Source: Streptococcus suis (GTDB lineage Bacteria > Bacillota > Bacilli > Lactobacillales > Streptococcaceae). From it: a stretch of DNA of 52,787 bases. This document shows, one piece after another, positions 1 to 7,674 of this stretch. The DNA lies in the NCBI RefSeq assembly GCF_002960625.1, contig NZ_POJH01000023.1, positions 1 to 52,787 of the forward strand. The letters are read 5' to 3'. The notes under the pieces were generated by a model that saw nothing but the letters and a program-made list of their open reading frames with translations, ran no database searches and was not told where the DNA came from. The position numbers and the translations under genes were made by a program. Within the stretch, counting starts at the first letter, position 1. Every line of letters starts with the position of its first letter.

Positions 1-158
1 CGTCAAAAAGCCCTACGACTTAACAAGACACCTCTACTTTATCATAAAGAAAAAGTAGTGAGTACTTTCTCCCGTCGGAGATTTCCTCACTACTAATCTT
101 AGTATGTTTTTGACCAGTCGAGTTCTTTCCCGCTCCCGCTCACATTTATCTCTAAAAC
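1..158. repeat. Intergenic DNA with a nested hairpin and a partial dispersed repeat
   Basis: No gene is seen here. AGTAGTGAG at 54-62 pairs with CTCACTACT at 86-94, and a smaller CTCC/GGAG hairpin (69-80) sits inside it. At about 117-137 comes a GAGTTCTTTCCCGCTCCC motif that is also the 3' end of the repeats at 5202-5486 and (with one change) 24902-25143. I read this as the 3' part of one more copy of that family. The left part may belong to a gene outside the window. Confidence 0.5.
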
Positions 159-674
159 TTATCTTTCGAAATTGATTTTTTTCGCTAACTTATCAATGAC
201 TACTGCACCAACCAATAGGGACAGCAATTCTCCACCTGCAGTTGTCAACCAAGTCAAGAAGAATGGCAAATCATACAAGAATTTCAATTCTAGAGCGATT
301 GTAAACATGGTCGCTGCGAAAAAGAATGAGAAATAGAAGAATGCCTTGTTAAACAAGCCTCCGAAGAGATAGTCTTTCTTGTATTTTTCAAAGAGGATCA
401 CCCCAAGTGTAACAAAGATAAGGGTTGAAAATCCACCTACAAAGAGGTCAATGACACCAAATCCAATCAAGTTAGAAATCATACAACCGATGGTCACAGC
501 GATGATATACTTACGGTTGTAAAAGGCCAAGAAATTGAGCATTTCTGACAAGCGGAACTGAATGGCTCCGAAGGAAATGGCGTTCAATGGTGGTGTCAGG
601 GTAAGAGCGACATAAATAGCCGCGACAAGTGCAATCTCTGCCAAATCTCTGGCAGTCCATTTAGATGTATTCAT
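159..674 (-). CDS. queT: QueT-type queuosine precursor transporter (ECF S component)
   Basis: A 171-residue integral membrane protein of the QueT family, thought to be the substrate-binding subunit of an energy-coupling factor transporter that imports a queuosine precursor for tRNA modification. Five or six hydrophobic segments fill almost the whole length, with short polar loops such as EKYKKDY near residue 100. Length is normal for the family. The ATG follows AAAGGAGAA at a good distance, and that Shine-Dalgarno is the 3' end of a preQ1-II riboswitch, which independently supports the ligand. No ECF ATPase genes are nearby, so it presumably uses the shared ECF module encoded elsewhere. Confidence 0.9.
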   Translation of the reverse strand: MNTSKWTARDLAEIALVAAIYVALTLTPPLNAISFGAIQFRLSEMLNFLAFYNRKYIIAVTIGCMISNLIGFGVIDLFVGGFSTLIFVTLGVILFEKYKKDYLFGGLFNKAFFYFSFFFAATMFTIALELKFLYDLPFFLTWLTTAGGELLSLLVGAVVIDKLAKKINFER

Positions 675-679
675 GAAAA

Positions 680-734
680 TTCTCCTTTAGCAAAATGCTT
701 GTAATATGCTTGGGTAAAGTGAGCAAGCCCCAAG
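680..734 (-). ncRNA. preQ1-II riboswitch (COG4708 RNA) in the queT leader
   Basis: Read on the minus strand, CTTGGGGCTTG...CCCAAG forms the first hairpin. It is followed by CATATTACAAGCA, then TTTTGC and TAAAGGAGAA. This closely follows the known type 2 preQ1 riboswitch layout, with CTTGG-loop-CCAAG, the CATATTACA linker, and an AAAGGAGAA Shine-Dalgarno that is masked in a pseudoknot when preQ1 binds. Control is therefore expected to be translational. The class is known from Lactobacillales, in front of exactly this gene family. Confidence 0.88.
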
Positions 735-762
735 GGTCGTTGAAAATTCAACAACGTTGTAT

Positions 763-771
763 AGTATAGCA
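763..771 (-). promoter_or_regulatory. Extended -10 promoter for queT
   Basis: On the minus strand TGC precedes TATACT (763-768), giving a start about 20 bases before the riboswitch. A partly palindromic GTTGAAAATTCAAC lies just downstream. The same short region must also serve the divergent gene at 803. Confidence 0.55.
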
Positions 772-802
772 TATTTTCCAAAAAAATGATAGACTATTTC
801 TT

Positions 803-1240
803 ATGAAAAAACTATTTTATCAACTCATAAACAACGAAGTCATTCTTTATTTGATTGCTGGTGTCGCAGCAACCCTGGTCTATATGGTCACTCGAATGGG
901 ACTATTTTTAGTCATCCCTTCCATTCTCCTAGTCACCCTTTTGGCCAATGCAGTTGCCATCCTCTTTGCCTTCTGGACCAACGACCGTTTTGTCTTTAAG
1001 CAAGAACTTAATGGCTGGCCTCAGCGACTGGTCAAGTTTGTATCTGCCCGCATCGCAACCTTGGTTATGGATATGGCCCTAGCCTACTTACTGGTTCAAG
1101 CCTATCCACAATTGATTGGACAATTTGTCAATCATGACCTGACTCTTGTCAATGCCATTGCCACACTCTTCTCACAAGTATTGGTTATCGTACTCAACTA
1201 TTTCTTGAGTAAATTGTTTATTTTTAAAGATACGAAATGA
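803..1240 (+). CDS. GtrA-like integral membrane protein
   Basis: A 145-residue protein with four hydrophobic segments (roughly residues 12-30, 38-58, 82-100 and 120-138), resembling the GtrA family. GtrA-like proteins are small membrane proteins linked to moving or flipping lipid-linked sugars for cell-surface glycans. The conserved FxxNDRFVF-like stretch after the second helix is present as FWTNDRFVFK. No glycosyltransferase lies beside it, so its substrate is unknown. There is no clear ribosome binding site. A TGATAGACT element at 787-795 ends only seven bases before the ATG, so a leaderless transcript is possible. Ends at a rho-independent terminator. Confidence 0.75.
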   Translation: MKKLFYQLINNEVILYLIAGVAATLVYMVTRMGLFLVIPSILLVTLLANAVAILFAFWTNDRFVFKQELNGWPQRLVKFVSARIATLVMDMALAYLLVQAYPQLIGQFVNHDLTLVNAIATLFSQVLVIVLNYFLSKLFIFKDTK

Positions 1241-1267
1241 GGCTCCGAACGGAACCTCACTTTTTTT
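1239..1267 (+). terminator. Rho-independent terminator after the GtrA-like gene
   Basis: GAGGCTCCG and CGGAACCTC pair with one mismatch, and a run of seven T follows shortly after. The stem overlaps the stop codon. Confidence 0.8.
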
Positions 1268-1292
1268 ACAAATATAGCTTGTTTTTCCAAGT

Positions 1293-2216
1293 TTATTCTT
1301 TATCTATCGGTGTAAATCGGCTTTTTATTCTGTTCAAGATGGAAACAATATCCCCATCTCTTGCATGAAATTCTTCCACTTGCATACTTTGAACGCTGGC
1401 ATTGATAACCGCTCCAACAATCAGGACTTGCGCCATAAATATAAACCAGAGCATGAAGACTAGGAAGATAACGGCTGTAACCATACGAAAATCCAACAAG
1501 CGATTGGCATAATTATCCACATAGATAGTGAAAAGCTTGCCAACCGATGTCATAACCAAAAGAACAAAGCTTGTTCCAGGCAGAATATAGCGGATTTTCT
1601 GAATACGAATATTGGGTAAGAAAAAATAAAGCATGATCAAGCCTGTAAATAAGGCGATTAGACCCACTAATTGCGTCTGACTAAGCAGACCTTTTAGCCA
1701 CTGGTTATCCAGCGGAAAAAGTTGACTAAGGTAAGAAATAATGACCTGACCAAAAGTCAGGAGGGTCATACTCAGCAGAATAATGACTTGTAAACCAATT
1801 CCTAAAAATATGCCTATCAAATGCCCGACAATAAAATCTCGATGCTCAGTGATACCATAGGCCTTGTTGACGGCCTTTTGCAAGATGGTCATACTGCGCG
1901 ACAGGGTCCACAGGGTCGTCGCAATCGAAATTCCTAACCAAGACGACGACGGCTTGGTCAAAATAGAGGTGATAAAGTCCGATACTGAAGGATAGAGCCT
2001 GTCAGGTACAAATTCAGCCACAACCGACAAAACCAAGTCAATGTCGAATGGAAAATACGGAAGTAGATTGGCCAAGGTTAACAAGATCGGAAAAATACCG
2101 ATTAGCAAATAGTAGGCCACCGCCACACTGGTCACATCAATATCCGCATTCCGATAAAAAGAAAAGAAGGTCGAGCAGAATGTTTTCAAACCTTCAACAA
2201 TTTTGGTTTTCTTCAT
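1293..2216 (-). CDS. YihY/BrkB family inner membrane protein
   Basis: A 307-residue membrane protein of the YihY/virulence factor BrkB family (once annotated as ribonuclease BN, since shown to be a mistake for the family). Six hydrophobic helices are spread over residues 35-275. The family signature near the N terminus (AVAYYLLIGIFPILL) and the LWTLSRS segment near residue 105 are visible. The acidic/basic C-terminal tail is cytoplasmic. Molecular function is unknown. The start is supported by GGAGAGG just upstream. It lies 24 bases after map and is probably cotranscribed with it. Confidence 0.85.
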   Translation of the reverse strand: MKKTKIVEGLKTFCSTFFSFYRNADIDVTSVAVAYYLLIGIFPILLTLANLLPYFPFDIDLVLSVVAEFVPDRLYPSVSDFITSILTKPSSSWLGISIATTLWTLSRSMTILQKAVNKAYGITEHRDFIVGHLIGIFLGIGLQVIILLSMTLLTFGQVIISYLSQLFPLDNQWLKGLLSQTQLVGLIALFTGLIMLYFFLPNIRIQKIRYILPGTSFVLLVMTSVGKLFTIYVDNYANRLLDFRMVTAVIFLVFMLWFIFMAQVLIVGAVINASVQSMQVEEFHARDGDIVSILNRIKSRFTPIDKE

Positions 2217-2240
2217 TCCCTCTCCTTCTCTCTAGCTATT

Positions 2241-3101
2241 TTAATAGGTTCCCTCTTCACCTTGACTTGTCAAAATGACCGGACCATCTTTGGTAATGAC
2301 AAATTGATGTTCATATTGGCAAGATAGACCACCATCAAGTGTCTTATGAGCCCAGCCAGTCTTCATATCCGTGTCAATTTCCCAGGTACCAGTGTTAATC
2401 ATAGGCTCGATAGTCAAGACCATTCCTTCACGCAAGCGAAGTCCGCGACCTTTTGTTCCATAGTGGGGAACCATTGGCTCTTCGTGGAAGGTTGGACCCA
2501 CACCGTGACCCACCAAGTCACGAACAACACCATAGCCAAGCCCCTCAGCATATTCTTGAATAGCAGCACCGATATCTCCGATACGATTGCCAACAACCGC
2601 TTGCTCGATACCACGATACAAACATTCCTTGGTCACATCCATCAAGTTTTGCACTTCTTCAGACACCTGACCAACTGCGTAAGCCCAACAAGAATCCGCA
2701 CAACCACCACGATAAGACTGGGTGATTTTCTTCATAGCCTTGACATCATTGAAGTTTAGCTTAGACACGTCAACAACTGATTTGTCCAGGGGCTCACTGA
2801 GTACCATATCAACCTTGAGCAAATCGCCTTCTTTCAGCTTATAATGGCGTGGAAAGGCATGGGCTACTTCATCATTGAGCCCGCAGCAAGTTGCATAAGG
2901 ATAATCCATCAACTCACCATCAACACCAATTTGAAGGGGCAAGACATTTTTCTCCTTGCAGGTTTTACGGACATATTCTTCCACTTCCCACATATCCACG
3001 CCTGGTTTGATAATCTCACGCAAACCGATATGGACACCTGCTAGCACATCGCCAGCACGGTTCATGGCATCAATTTCTCTTTGTGATTTAATGGTAATCA
3101 T
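2241..3101 (-). CDS. map: Type I methionine aminopeptidase
   Basis: Removes the initiator methionine from nascent proteins in the cytosol. At 286 residues it matches the Gram-positive type I enzyme with an internal insertion. Metal-site motifs of the pita-bread fold are seen in order: a DVSKLNF segment, GHGVGPTFHEEP with the active-site histidines, EPMIN and a C-terminal YEHQFVIT glutamate. The 20-40 residue region with two cysteines (GGCADSCWAY) is the streptococcal insertion. AGGAG lies seven bases before the ATG. Another ATG four bases upstream is out of frame. It follows the acetyltransferase gene closely and precedes the YihY gene. Confidence 0.92.
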   Translation of the reverse strand: MITIKSQREIDAMNRAGDVLAGVHIGLREIIKPGVDMWEVEEYVRKTCKEKNVLPLQIGVDGELMDYPYATCCGLNDEVAHAFPRHYKLKEGDLLKVDMVLSEPLDKSVVDVSKLNFNDVKAMKKITQSYRGGCADSCWAYAVGQVSEEVQNLMDVTKECLYRGIEQAVVGNRIGDIGAAIQEYAEGLGYGVVRDLVGHGVGPTFHEEPMVPHYGTKGRGLRLREGMVLTIEPMINTGTWEIDTDMKTGWAHKTLDGGLSCQYEHQFVITKDGPVILTSQGEEGTY

Positions 3102-3120
3102 TCATTTTCTCCTACATTTC

Positions 3121-3669
3121 TCATCTAAAATCAGCCCTTTTCAAGCTAAATCTTAGGTATTTTCTCATTTTATGGCTGTAGCGGTCACTGCCACGATATT
3201 GCTCCACTTGCACAAAACCTGTTTTTTGGGCAACCATCTGACTGGCCCGATTTTCCTCATGGGTGATGATGGTCAATTCCTTTAACCCGATTTCATAAAA
3301 GGTCAGAAAAACCAGATTTTTCACCGCTTCCGTCATCAGCCCTTGACCCCAGTAGTCTTTTTTTAGGAAATAGCTGAGCTCCGCAGTAAGTTGACCTTCA
3401 TCGATTTTTTCAAAACAAAGCGCACCAATCATCCGCCCTGAAACCTTGTCAATCAAGGCCCAATTTCCCAAAGGACTACGCATAAATTTCTCAACCATGG
3501 TCGCAAGAGCCAGGTTCTTATCTTTCAAGGCTGGAAAGATAAAAGGAAGATTTTCAGGATGTGCAACAATCGCATAGAAATCATTCCCATCTTCATAAGA
3601 AAAGGGCCTCAAAATCAATCGTTCTGTTTCAAAGCAAGCACATTTAGCCAGACTTGTCCAAATTGTCAT
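3121..3669 (-). CDS. GNAT family N-acetyltransferase (RimJ/RimL type)
   Basis: About 182 residues with the N-terminal TERLILRPF signature typical of RimJ/RimL-like acetyltransferases. An acetyl-CoA binding segment (KKDYWGQGLMTEAVKN) and a late ENRASQMVAQKTGF motif follow. The substrate may be a protein N terminus, an antibiotic or a small amine, and cannot be told from sequence. I choose the ATG at 3669. A longer frame exists from a TTG overlapping the murA stop, but it would read through the GC-rich hairpin at 3681-3705 and adds 29 residues not typical of the family. No good ribosome binding site is seen before 3669, so the start remains uncertain. Confidence 0.75.
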   Translation of the reverse strand: MTIWTSLAKCACFETERLILRPFSYEDGNDFYAIVAHPENLPFIFPALKDKNLALATMVEKFMRSPLGNWALIDKVSGRMIGALCFEKIDEGQLTAELSYFLKKDYWGQGLMTEAVKNLVFLTFYEIGLKELTIITHEENRASQMVAQKTGFVQVEQYRGSDRYSHKMRKYLRFSLKRADFR

Positions 3670-3680
3670 AGTGTACCCAA

Positions 3681-3705
3681 GGGGCTGAGAAATTCTCCCA
3701 GCCCC
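3681..3705. terminator. GC-rich hairpin after murA
   Basis: GGGGCTG at 3681-3687 pairs with CAGCCCC at 3699-3705, with further AGAA/TTCT pairing inside. No T run follows on the minus strand, so termination after murA may be weak. On the plus strand only scattered T (GTTTGTTTG) follows. Confidence 0.45.
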
Positions 3706-3745
3706 AGTTTGTTTGATTAAGTAAAAATTGTATTTGAGGGCCGTC

Positions 3746-5005
3746 CTAGTCCTCAATCAACTGAATGTCAGCCCCAAGCTCAGTCAATTTCTCAATAATG
3801 TTTGAGTAGCCACGCAAGATAAACTCAATATTGGTAATTTCCGTGCGACCTTGAGCCATCAAACCTGCAATAACCATGGCAGCACCAGCCCGCAAGTCTG
3901 TCGCCTTAACTGATGCACCAGTCAACTGATTTGGACCTTCAAAGGCAATGTAGTTGCCACGTGTTGAAATGTTTGCACCCATATTGGCCAATTCCTGCAC
4001 ATGACCAACACGTTTTTCATAAATGGTATCGATAATTTTTCCAGTTCCCTCTGCTGTCAAAAGGAGCGGAGTAATTGGCTGTTGCAAATCTGTCGCAAAA
4101 CCTGGATATGGAGAGGTTTTGATGCTCACAGCCTTCAATTTTTCTTGTTTTTCAACAAAGATACTGTCTTCAGAAACGGTCATGCGAACGCCCATTTCTT
4201 CCAACTTAGCGATAAAGCTTTCCAGGTGTTCATAAAGGACATTATCAATGCGGATACCTTCACCTACTGCGGCAGCAAGCGCAATATAGGTTCCAGCTTC
4301 AATCCGGTCTGGAATCACTTGGTGACGGGTTCCATGAAGGCTATCGACACCGTCGATAGTGATAATATCTGTACCAGCACCACGAATATGGGCACCCATG
4401 TTATTCAGAAGTGTTGCAACGTCAATGATTTCAGGCTCACGAGCTGCGTTTTCAATGACTGTACGACCCTCAGCTTTAACAGCAGCCAAAATCGTATTGA
4501 TGGTTGCCCCAACGCTGACCACATCCATGAAGATATGAGCTCCTTGGATACGTTGACCATTGGTCGCCAAACGCATATAGTCACCTTCATAGGTCGTTTC
4601 AGCACCCATAGCCGCAAAAGCCTTCAAGTGCAAGTCAATGGGACGTGGACCCAAATCACAGCCACCAGGCAAGCCCACAACTGCTTGACCGAAGCGACCA
4701 AGGAGGGAACCGTAGAAATAGTAAGAAGCTCGCAAGCTATTGATTTTACCAAATGGCATAGGCATATCTTGTACACCACGAGGATCAATTTCAAGCGTTT
4801 CCCCATCACGCTTAACAGTCGCCCCCATAGTTTCCATAATATCAATTAAACTATCAACATCTGAAATTGCTGGAACACCGTCTAGTGTGACAACACCGTC
4901 CGCCAAAATGATAGCCGGAATTAAGGCCACAACTGAGTTTTTGGCACCGCTAACGGTTACAGCTCCTTTCAGTGTCTTTCCACCATTGATAACAATCTTT
5001 CTCAT
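3746..5005 (-). CDS. murA: UDP-N-acetylglucosamine 1-carboxyvinyltransferase
   Basis: Transfers enolpyruvate from PEP to UDP-GlcNAc, the first committed step of peptidoglycan synthesis and the target of fosfomycin. The protein is 419 residues, full length. Lys22-Asn23 (GAKNS) and the loop cysteine Cys116 in [11 protein letters not shown] are present, so it should be fosfomycin sensitive at that residue. Low-GC Gram-positives carry two paralogues. The wording of the active-site loop ([11 protein letters not shown]) looks like the form called MurZ/MurA1 in pneumococcus, but I recall this from memory. The upstream 500 bases hold a dispersed repeat rather than another gene. Confidence 0.93.
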   Translation of the reverse strand: MRKIVINGGKTLKGAVTVSGAKNSVVALIPAIILADGVVTLDGVPAISDVDSLIDIMETMGATVKRDGETLEIDPRGVQDMPMPFGKINSLRASYYFYGSLLGRFGQAVVGLPGGCDLGPRPIDLHLKAFAAMGAETTYEGDYMRLATNGQRIQGAHIFMDVVSVGATINTILAAVKAEGRTVIENAAREPEIIDVATLLNNMGAHIRGAGTDIITIDGVDSLHGTRHQVIPDRIEAGTYIALAAAVGEGIRIDNVLYEHLESFIAKLEEMGVRMTVSEDSIFVEKQEKLKAVSIKTSPYPGFATDLQQPITPLLLTAEGTGKIIDTIYEKRVGHVQELANMGANISTRGNYIAFEGPNQLTGASVKATDLRAGAAMVIAGLMAQGRTEITNIEFILRGYSNIIEKLTELGADIQLIED

Positions 5006-5201
5006 ACTAACTAATCACTTTCTCTTATTAACCTCATTAGAGTGGGGAATTACCATTTCCGAAAAGTCAATACCAAGTATTGAACCATTGCTTTTGACAA
5101 GTAGTACACCCATCCCTAATTGATTGCCTTAAAAAAGGCATACGTTTTATTCTACCACAAGGCAAGATAAAAAGCTAGATATTTGATACATAAAAGAAAG
5201 A
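5006..5201. other. Non-coding stretch upstream of murA
   Basis: This is the murA leader. On the minus strand a TAGAATAA sequence near 5145-5155 may be a -10. A hairpin of GCCTT and AAGGC around 5125-5145 follows it. A 32-codon frame on the minus strand (5113 down to 5015) has no usable ribosome binding site, and I do not call it a gene. Confidence 0.35.
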
Positions 5202-5486
5202 CGAGGCTGGGCTCAAGCCCAACCTCGCTTCTCAGGGTTCGTGTCAACATCTCAGCGCAGTGGTTGATTGGCAGATTTGTTCGTGTTTTGCACTCCAAAT
5301 CTGACCATTACGACTGTTGCGAACAAAGTTCGCTCTATCTCCGACCTCCAAAGGTTCCCCAAACCTTTGGAGCTATGCGGGGGTGGGAGTGGAACAGTCT
5401 GGGAATAGACTGTTTCAGCTCAACAACTGGAAATACGGACTTGTTGACGAACTCTTTGAGATTAGTAGAGTTCTTTCCCGCTCCCA
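5202..5486. repeat. Dispersed structured repeat, most complete copy
   Basis: A roughly 285-bp non-coding element made of successive hairpins. They are GAGG-TGGGCT/AGCCCA-CCTC at the 5' end, CAGATTT/AAATCTG, GCGAAC/GTTCGC, TCCAAAGGTT/AACCTTTGGA (5347-5371) and GGAACAGTCT/AGACTGTTTC (5391-5416). It ends with GAGTTCTTTCCCGCTCCC. Long matches occur at 24902-25143, with shorter ones near 43230-43293 and 54-137. There is no transposase and no coding potential. It sits just downstream of metK and upstream of murA, and could end metK transcripts or be a miniature mobile repeat. Confidence 0.75.
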
Positions 5487-5508
5487 TCCTAAAAATCATC
5501 TATTTCTA

Positions 5509-6702
5509 TCACTCATTTACAGCAGACTTTAATGCTTCTACCTTATCCAAGCGTTCCCATGGCAAGTCAATATCTGTCCGACCCATGTGACCATAGGCTG
5601 CCGTTTGCTTATAAATCGGACGTTTGAGGTCTAGCATTTGAATAATACCTGCTGGACGTAAGTCGAAAATCTGACGAACAGCTGCTTCTAACTTGCTCTC
5701 TGCTACTGTGCTCGTACCAAAAGTATCGATACGGACAGAAACTGGGTGGGCAACACCGATGGCATAAGCCAGCTGAACTTCCGCCCGCTTAGCCAAACCA
5801 GCTCCTACGATATTTTTAGCGATATAGCGTGCTGCATAGGAAGCTGAACGGTCCACTTTGGTCGCATCCTTACCAGAGAAGGCACCGCCACCATGACGAG
5901 AGTAGCCACCGTAGGTATCCACGATGATTTTACGACCAGTCAAACCAGAGTCCCCTTGAGGTCCACCAATGACAAAGCGACCAGTTGGGTTGATAAAATA
6001 GTTGGTTTGTTCATCCAGGTATTGAGCTGGAATAATGTCCTTAATGACACGCTCAATGACATCTTGACGAATTTGTTCTTGACTGACTTCCGGATCATGC
6101 TGGGTTGAGATAACGACTGTATCCACACGAACAGGTTGATTGTTTTCATCATACTCAACTGTTACCTGTGACTTAGCATCTGGACGCAGATAAGCAATTT
6201 CACCAGATTTTCGTAATTCTGCCAAACGGCGCACCAATTTGTGACTTAGTGAAATGGGCAATGGCATGAGTTCAGGTGTTTCATCCACTGCAAAACCAAA
6301 CATGAGCCCCTGGTCACCTGCCCCAATCAAATCCAATGGATCTTGACTAGCATCTTGGCGTGCCTCCAAGGCTTCATTGACGCCTTGGGCAATATCTGGT
6401 GACTGCTCCACAAGCGACGGGTGAACCCCAACCGACTCCGCAGCAAAACCATACTCACCCTTGGTATAGCCAATCTCAGCAATGGTATCCCGTACCACAC
6501 GGTTAATATCTACATAGGCAGTGGTTGAAATCTCACCAAAGACATGAACACTACCTGTGTAAACAGCCGTTTCCGCCGCTACGTGCGCATCTGGATCCTC
6601 TGCTAAAATAGCATCCAAAATAGCATCTGAAATCTGGTCAGCAATCTTGTCCGGATGTCCTTCCGATACTGACTCAGACGTAAACAACTTACGTTCTGAC
6701 AT
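5509..6702 (-). CDS. metK: S-adenosylmethionine synthetase
   Basis: Makes SAM from methionine and ATP in the cytosol, supplying all methylation. The protein is 397 residues, full length. It shows [13 protein letters not shown] near residue 15, the GAGDQG motif near 127 and the [10 protein letters not shown]-loop-like motif near 270, with a conserved C-terminal [10 protein letters not shown]. The start is fixed by the strong GGGGGA Shine-Dalgarno. That unusually G-rich site and the preceding CTTTGTAACC resemble the SMK-box arrangement of lactic-acid bacteria. The leader is about 410 bases, very long, and holds tandem repeats. It is probably monocistronic. Confidence 0.95.
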   Translation of the reverse strand: MSERKLFTSESVSEGHPDKIADQISDAILDAILAEDPDAHVAAETAVYTGSVHVFGEISTTAYVDINRVVRDTIAEIGYTKGEYGFAAESVGVHPSLVEQSPDIAQGVNEALEARQDASQDPLDLIGAGDQGLMFGFAVDETPELMPLPISLSHKLVRRLAELRKSGEIAYLRPDAKSQVTVEYDENNQPVRVDTVVISTQHDPEVSQEQIRQDVIERVIKDIIPAQYLDEQTNYFINPTGRFVIGGPQGDSGLTGRKIIVDTYGGYSRHGGGAFSGKDATKVDRSASYAARYIAKNIVGAGLAKRAEVQLAYAIGVAHPVSVRIDTFGTSTVAESKLEAAVRQIFDLRPAGIIQMLDLKRPIYKQTAAYGHMGRTDIDLPWERLDKVEALKSAVNE

Positions 6703-6770
6703 AAAAATGTCCCCCTTAAAATAAATTGTTACTAAGGTTACAAAGAACTAGTCGAAGACTAGTTCTTTGC
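6703..6770 (-). promoter_or_regulatory. Possible SMK-box-like SAM riboswitch and hairpin before metK
   Basis: On the minus strand a perfect CAAAGAACTAGTC/GACTAGTTCTTTG hairpin (6741-6769) runs straight into TTTGTAACC, and AAGGGGGA follows 18 bases later as the metK ribosome binding site. SMK (SAM-III) boxes of Lactobacillales have the same order: a hairpin, UUGUAACC, then a GGGGG Shine-Dalgarno masked by pairing. The linker here is longer than in the forms I remember, and I cannot place the 5' pairing partner with certainty. Confidence 0.4.
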
Positions 6771-6924
6771 GAAAGACACCTGTCTTGAGCAAAGGGAAAA
6801 TCCTATTTGCGAAAGACGCCTGTCTTGAGCAAAGGAAAAATCCTATTTGCGAAAGACACCTGTATTGAGCAAAGGGAAAATCCTATTTGCGAAAGACTTT
6901 TGTCTTGTGCAAAGGAAAAATTCC
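6769..6924. repeat. Four tandem 40-bp hairpin repeats in the metK leader
   Basis: Units begin at 6769, 6809, 6849 and 6889, a period of exactly 40, and are near identical. The last is degenerate. Each contains TTTGC-GA-AAGACA-CC-TGTCTT-GA-GCAAA, an inverted repeat with a symmetric two-base internal mismatch. On the metK mRNA this gives a row of UUUGC-UC-AAGACA hairpins, each followed by an AAATAGGATTTTCCC linker. They are not CRISPR, because the units abut with no variable spacers. Confidence 0.85.
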
Positions 6925-7140
6925 AGATACTCAGCGAGAAAGACAATACCAGACTATATGAGAGTAGCCTAGCTTGGAAGAAAATGGTTACTGAAGTGTA
7001 GTAGAGTTTTTGCGCTTACTATTCACTGTTACCAATTACTTTAATTGTTTTTCAAATGTTTCTGCAAATATTAACTAGTCTATAAACTACCTTTTCGGGA
7101 CCTAATAACGTTTCTAGTATAGCATAGATTAACCGACTAT
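6925..7140 (-). promoter_or_regulatory. Distal metK leader and promoter
   Basis: The best promoter is an extended -10 on the minus strand, TGCTATACT with the hexamer at 7116-7121. It would give a leader of about 410 bases. The distal leader has no T-box core (no GGTGGNACC) and no SAM-I pattern that I can see. Nothing else is recognisable. Confidence 0.5.
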
Positions 7141-7153
7141 CCTAGTATTTTCT

Positions 7154-7187
7154 AAAAAATAAAGAGAGGTGTGCAAGACAACCTCCC
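7154..7187 (-). terminator. Terminator after comEB
   Basis: On the minus strand GGGAGGT pairs with ACCTCTC across a ten-base loop, followed by TTTATTTTTT. Confidence 0.55.
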
Positions 7188-7190
7188 TTA

Positions 7191-7658
7191 CTAAATAAAT
7201 TCTGCTTCTGCAATCGCCTTTTTAACAGTTTCCAGTGGTAAATGAACCAGCTCACAGCCCTTTTCCTTGTAGAGATACTGGGCATAGTCGTCCATTCGGT
7301 ATTCATTGATATAGACGACACGTTGGCAACCAACCTGTAGCAATTGCTTGGAACAATTGAGGCAGGGGAAATGGGTCACATAGGCAGTAAACCCTTTTGG
7401 AATTCCTCGCTCTGCTCCTTGTAAAATGGCATTGACTTCCGCATGCAAGGTCCTAGCACAATGACCATCAATCATGAGGCATTCCTGATCCAAACAATGC
7501 TCGGTTCCTGAAACAGAACCATTATAGCCCGTCGCAATGACCTTATTATCTTTAACCAAAACCGCACCGACCTTGGCCCGCTTACAAGTTGCCCGATTGG
7601 CAATCAAGAGCGCCTGAGCTGCAAAATATTCATCCCAGGCTAAACGATTTGTTGACAT
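7191..7658 (-). CDS. comEB: dCMP deaminase (ComE operon protein 2 family)
   Basis: A zinc deoxycytidylate deaminase that converts dCMP to dUMP, feeding thymidylate synthesis. At 155 residues it shows the zinc site HAEVNAI (His72, Glu74) and PCLNC (Cys99, Cys102). The N-terminal WDEYF and the CxxCKRAKVGA segment are typical of the family. The start at 7658 is preferred over a frame start 11 codons upstream because AGGGAG lies seven bases before this ATG. It follows the CBS-like gene by 16 bases, so the M42 peptidase, CBS-like and comEB genes look like one operon. Despite the name, a competence role is not established. Confidence 0.9.
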   Translation of the reverse strand: MSTNRLAWDEYFAAQALLIANRATCKRAKVGAVLVKDNKVIATGYNGSVSGTEHCLDQECLMIDGHCARTLHAEVNAILQGAERGIPKGFTAYVTHFPCLNCSKQLLQVGCQRVVYINEYRMDDYAQYLYKEKGCELVHLPLETVKKAIAEAEFI

Positions 7659-7674
7659 GATTTCTCCCTTCCAC

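Noticed and set aside
3121..3756. Longer acetyltransferase start at a TTG inside the murA stop region
   Set aside because: It would translate through a strong hairpin and adds residues not typical of the family. The ATG at 3669 fits the domain start.
4001..4849. 282-codon frame on the plus strand
   Set aside because: It lies wholly antisense to murA, whose protein is a full-length, clearly recognised enzyme.
5015..5113. 32-codon small gene upstream of murA
   Set aside because: The only purine-rich sequence touches the ATG, and the peptide is not recognisable. It is more likely leader sequence.
5183..5590. 135-codon open frame over the dispersed repeat
   Set aside because: It spans hairpins of the repeat and enters metK antisense. 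There is no start signal, and the similar repeat at 24.9 kb does not keep the frame.
6769..6924. CRISPR array
   Set aside because: Units follow each other at exactly 40 bases with no variable spacers, and no cas genes are present. They are tandem hairpin repeats.
6807..7001. 64-codon open frame on the plus strand
   Set aside because: It reads through the tandem repeats in the metK leader, has no ribosome binding site, and its repetitive residues mirror the DNA repeat.
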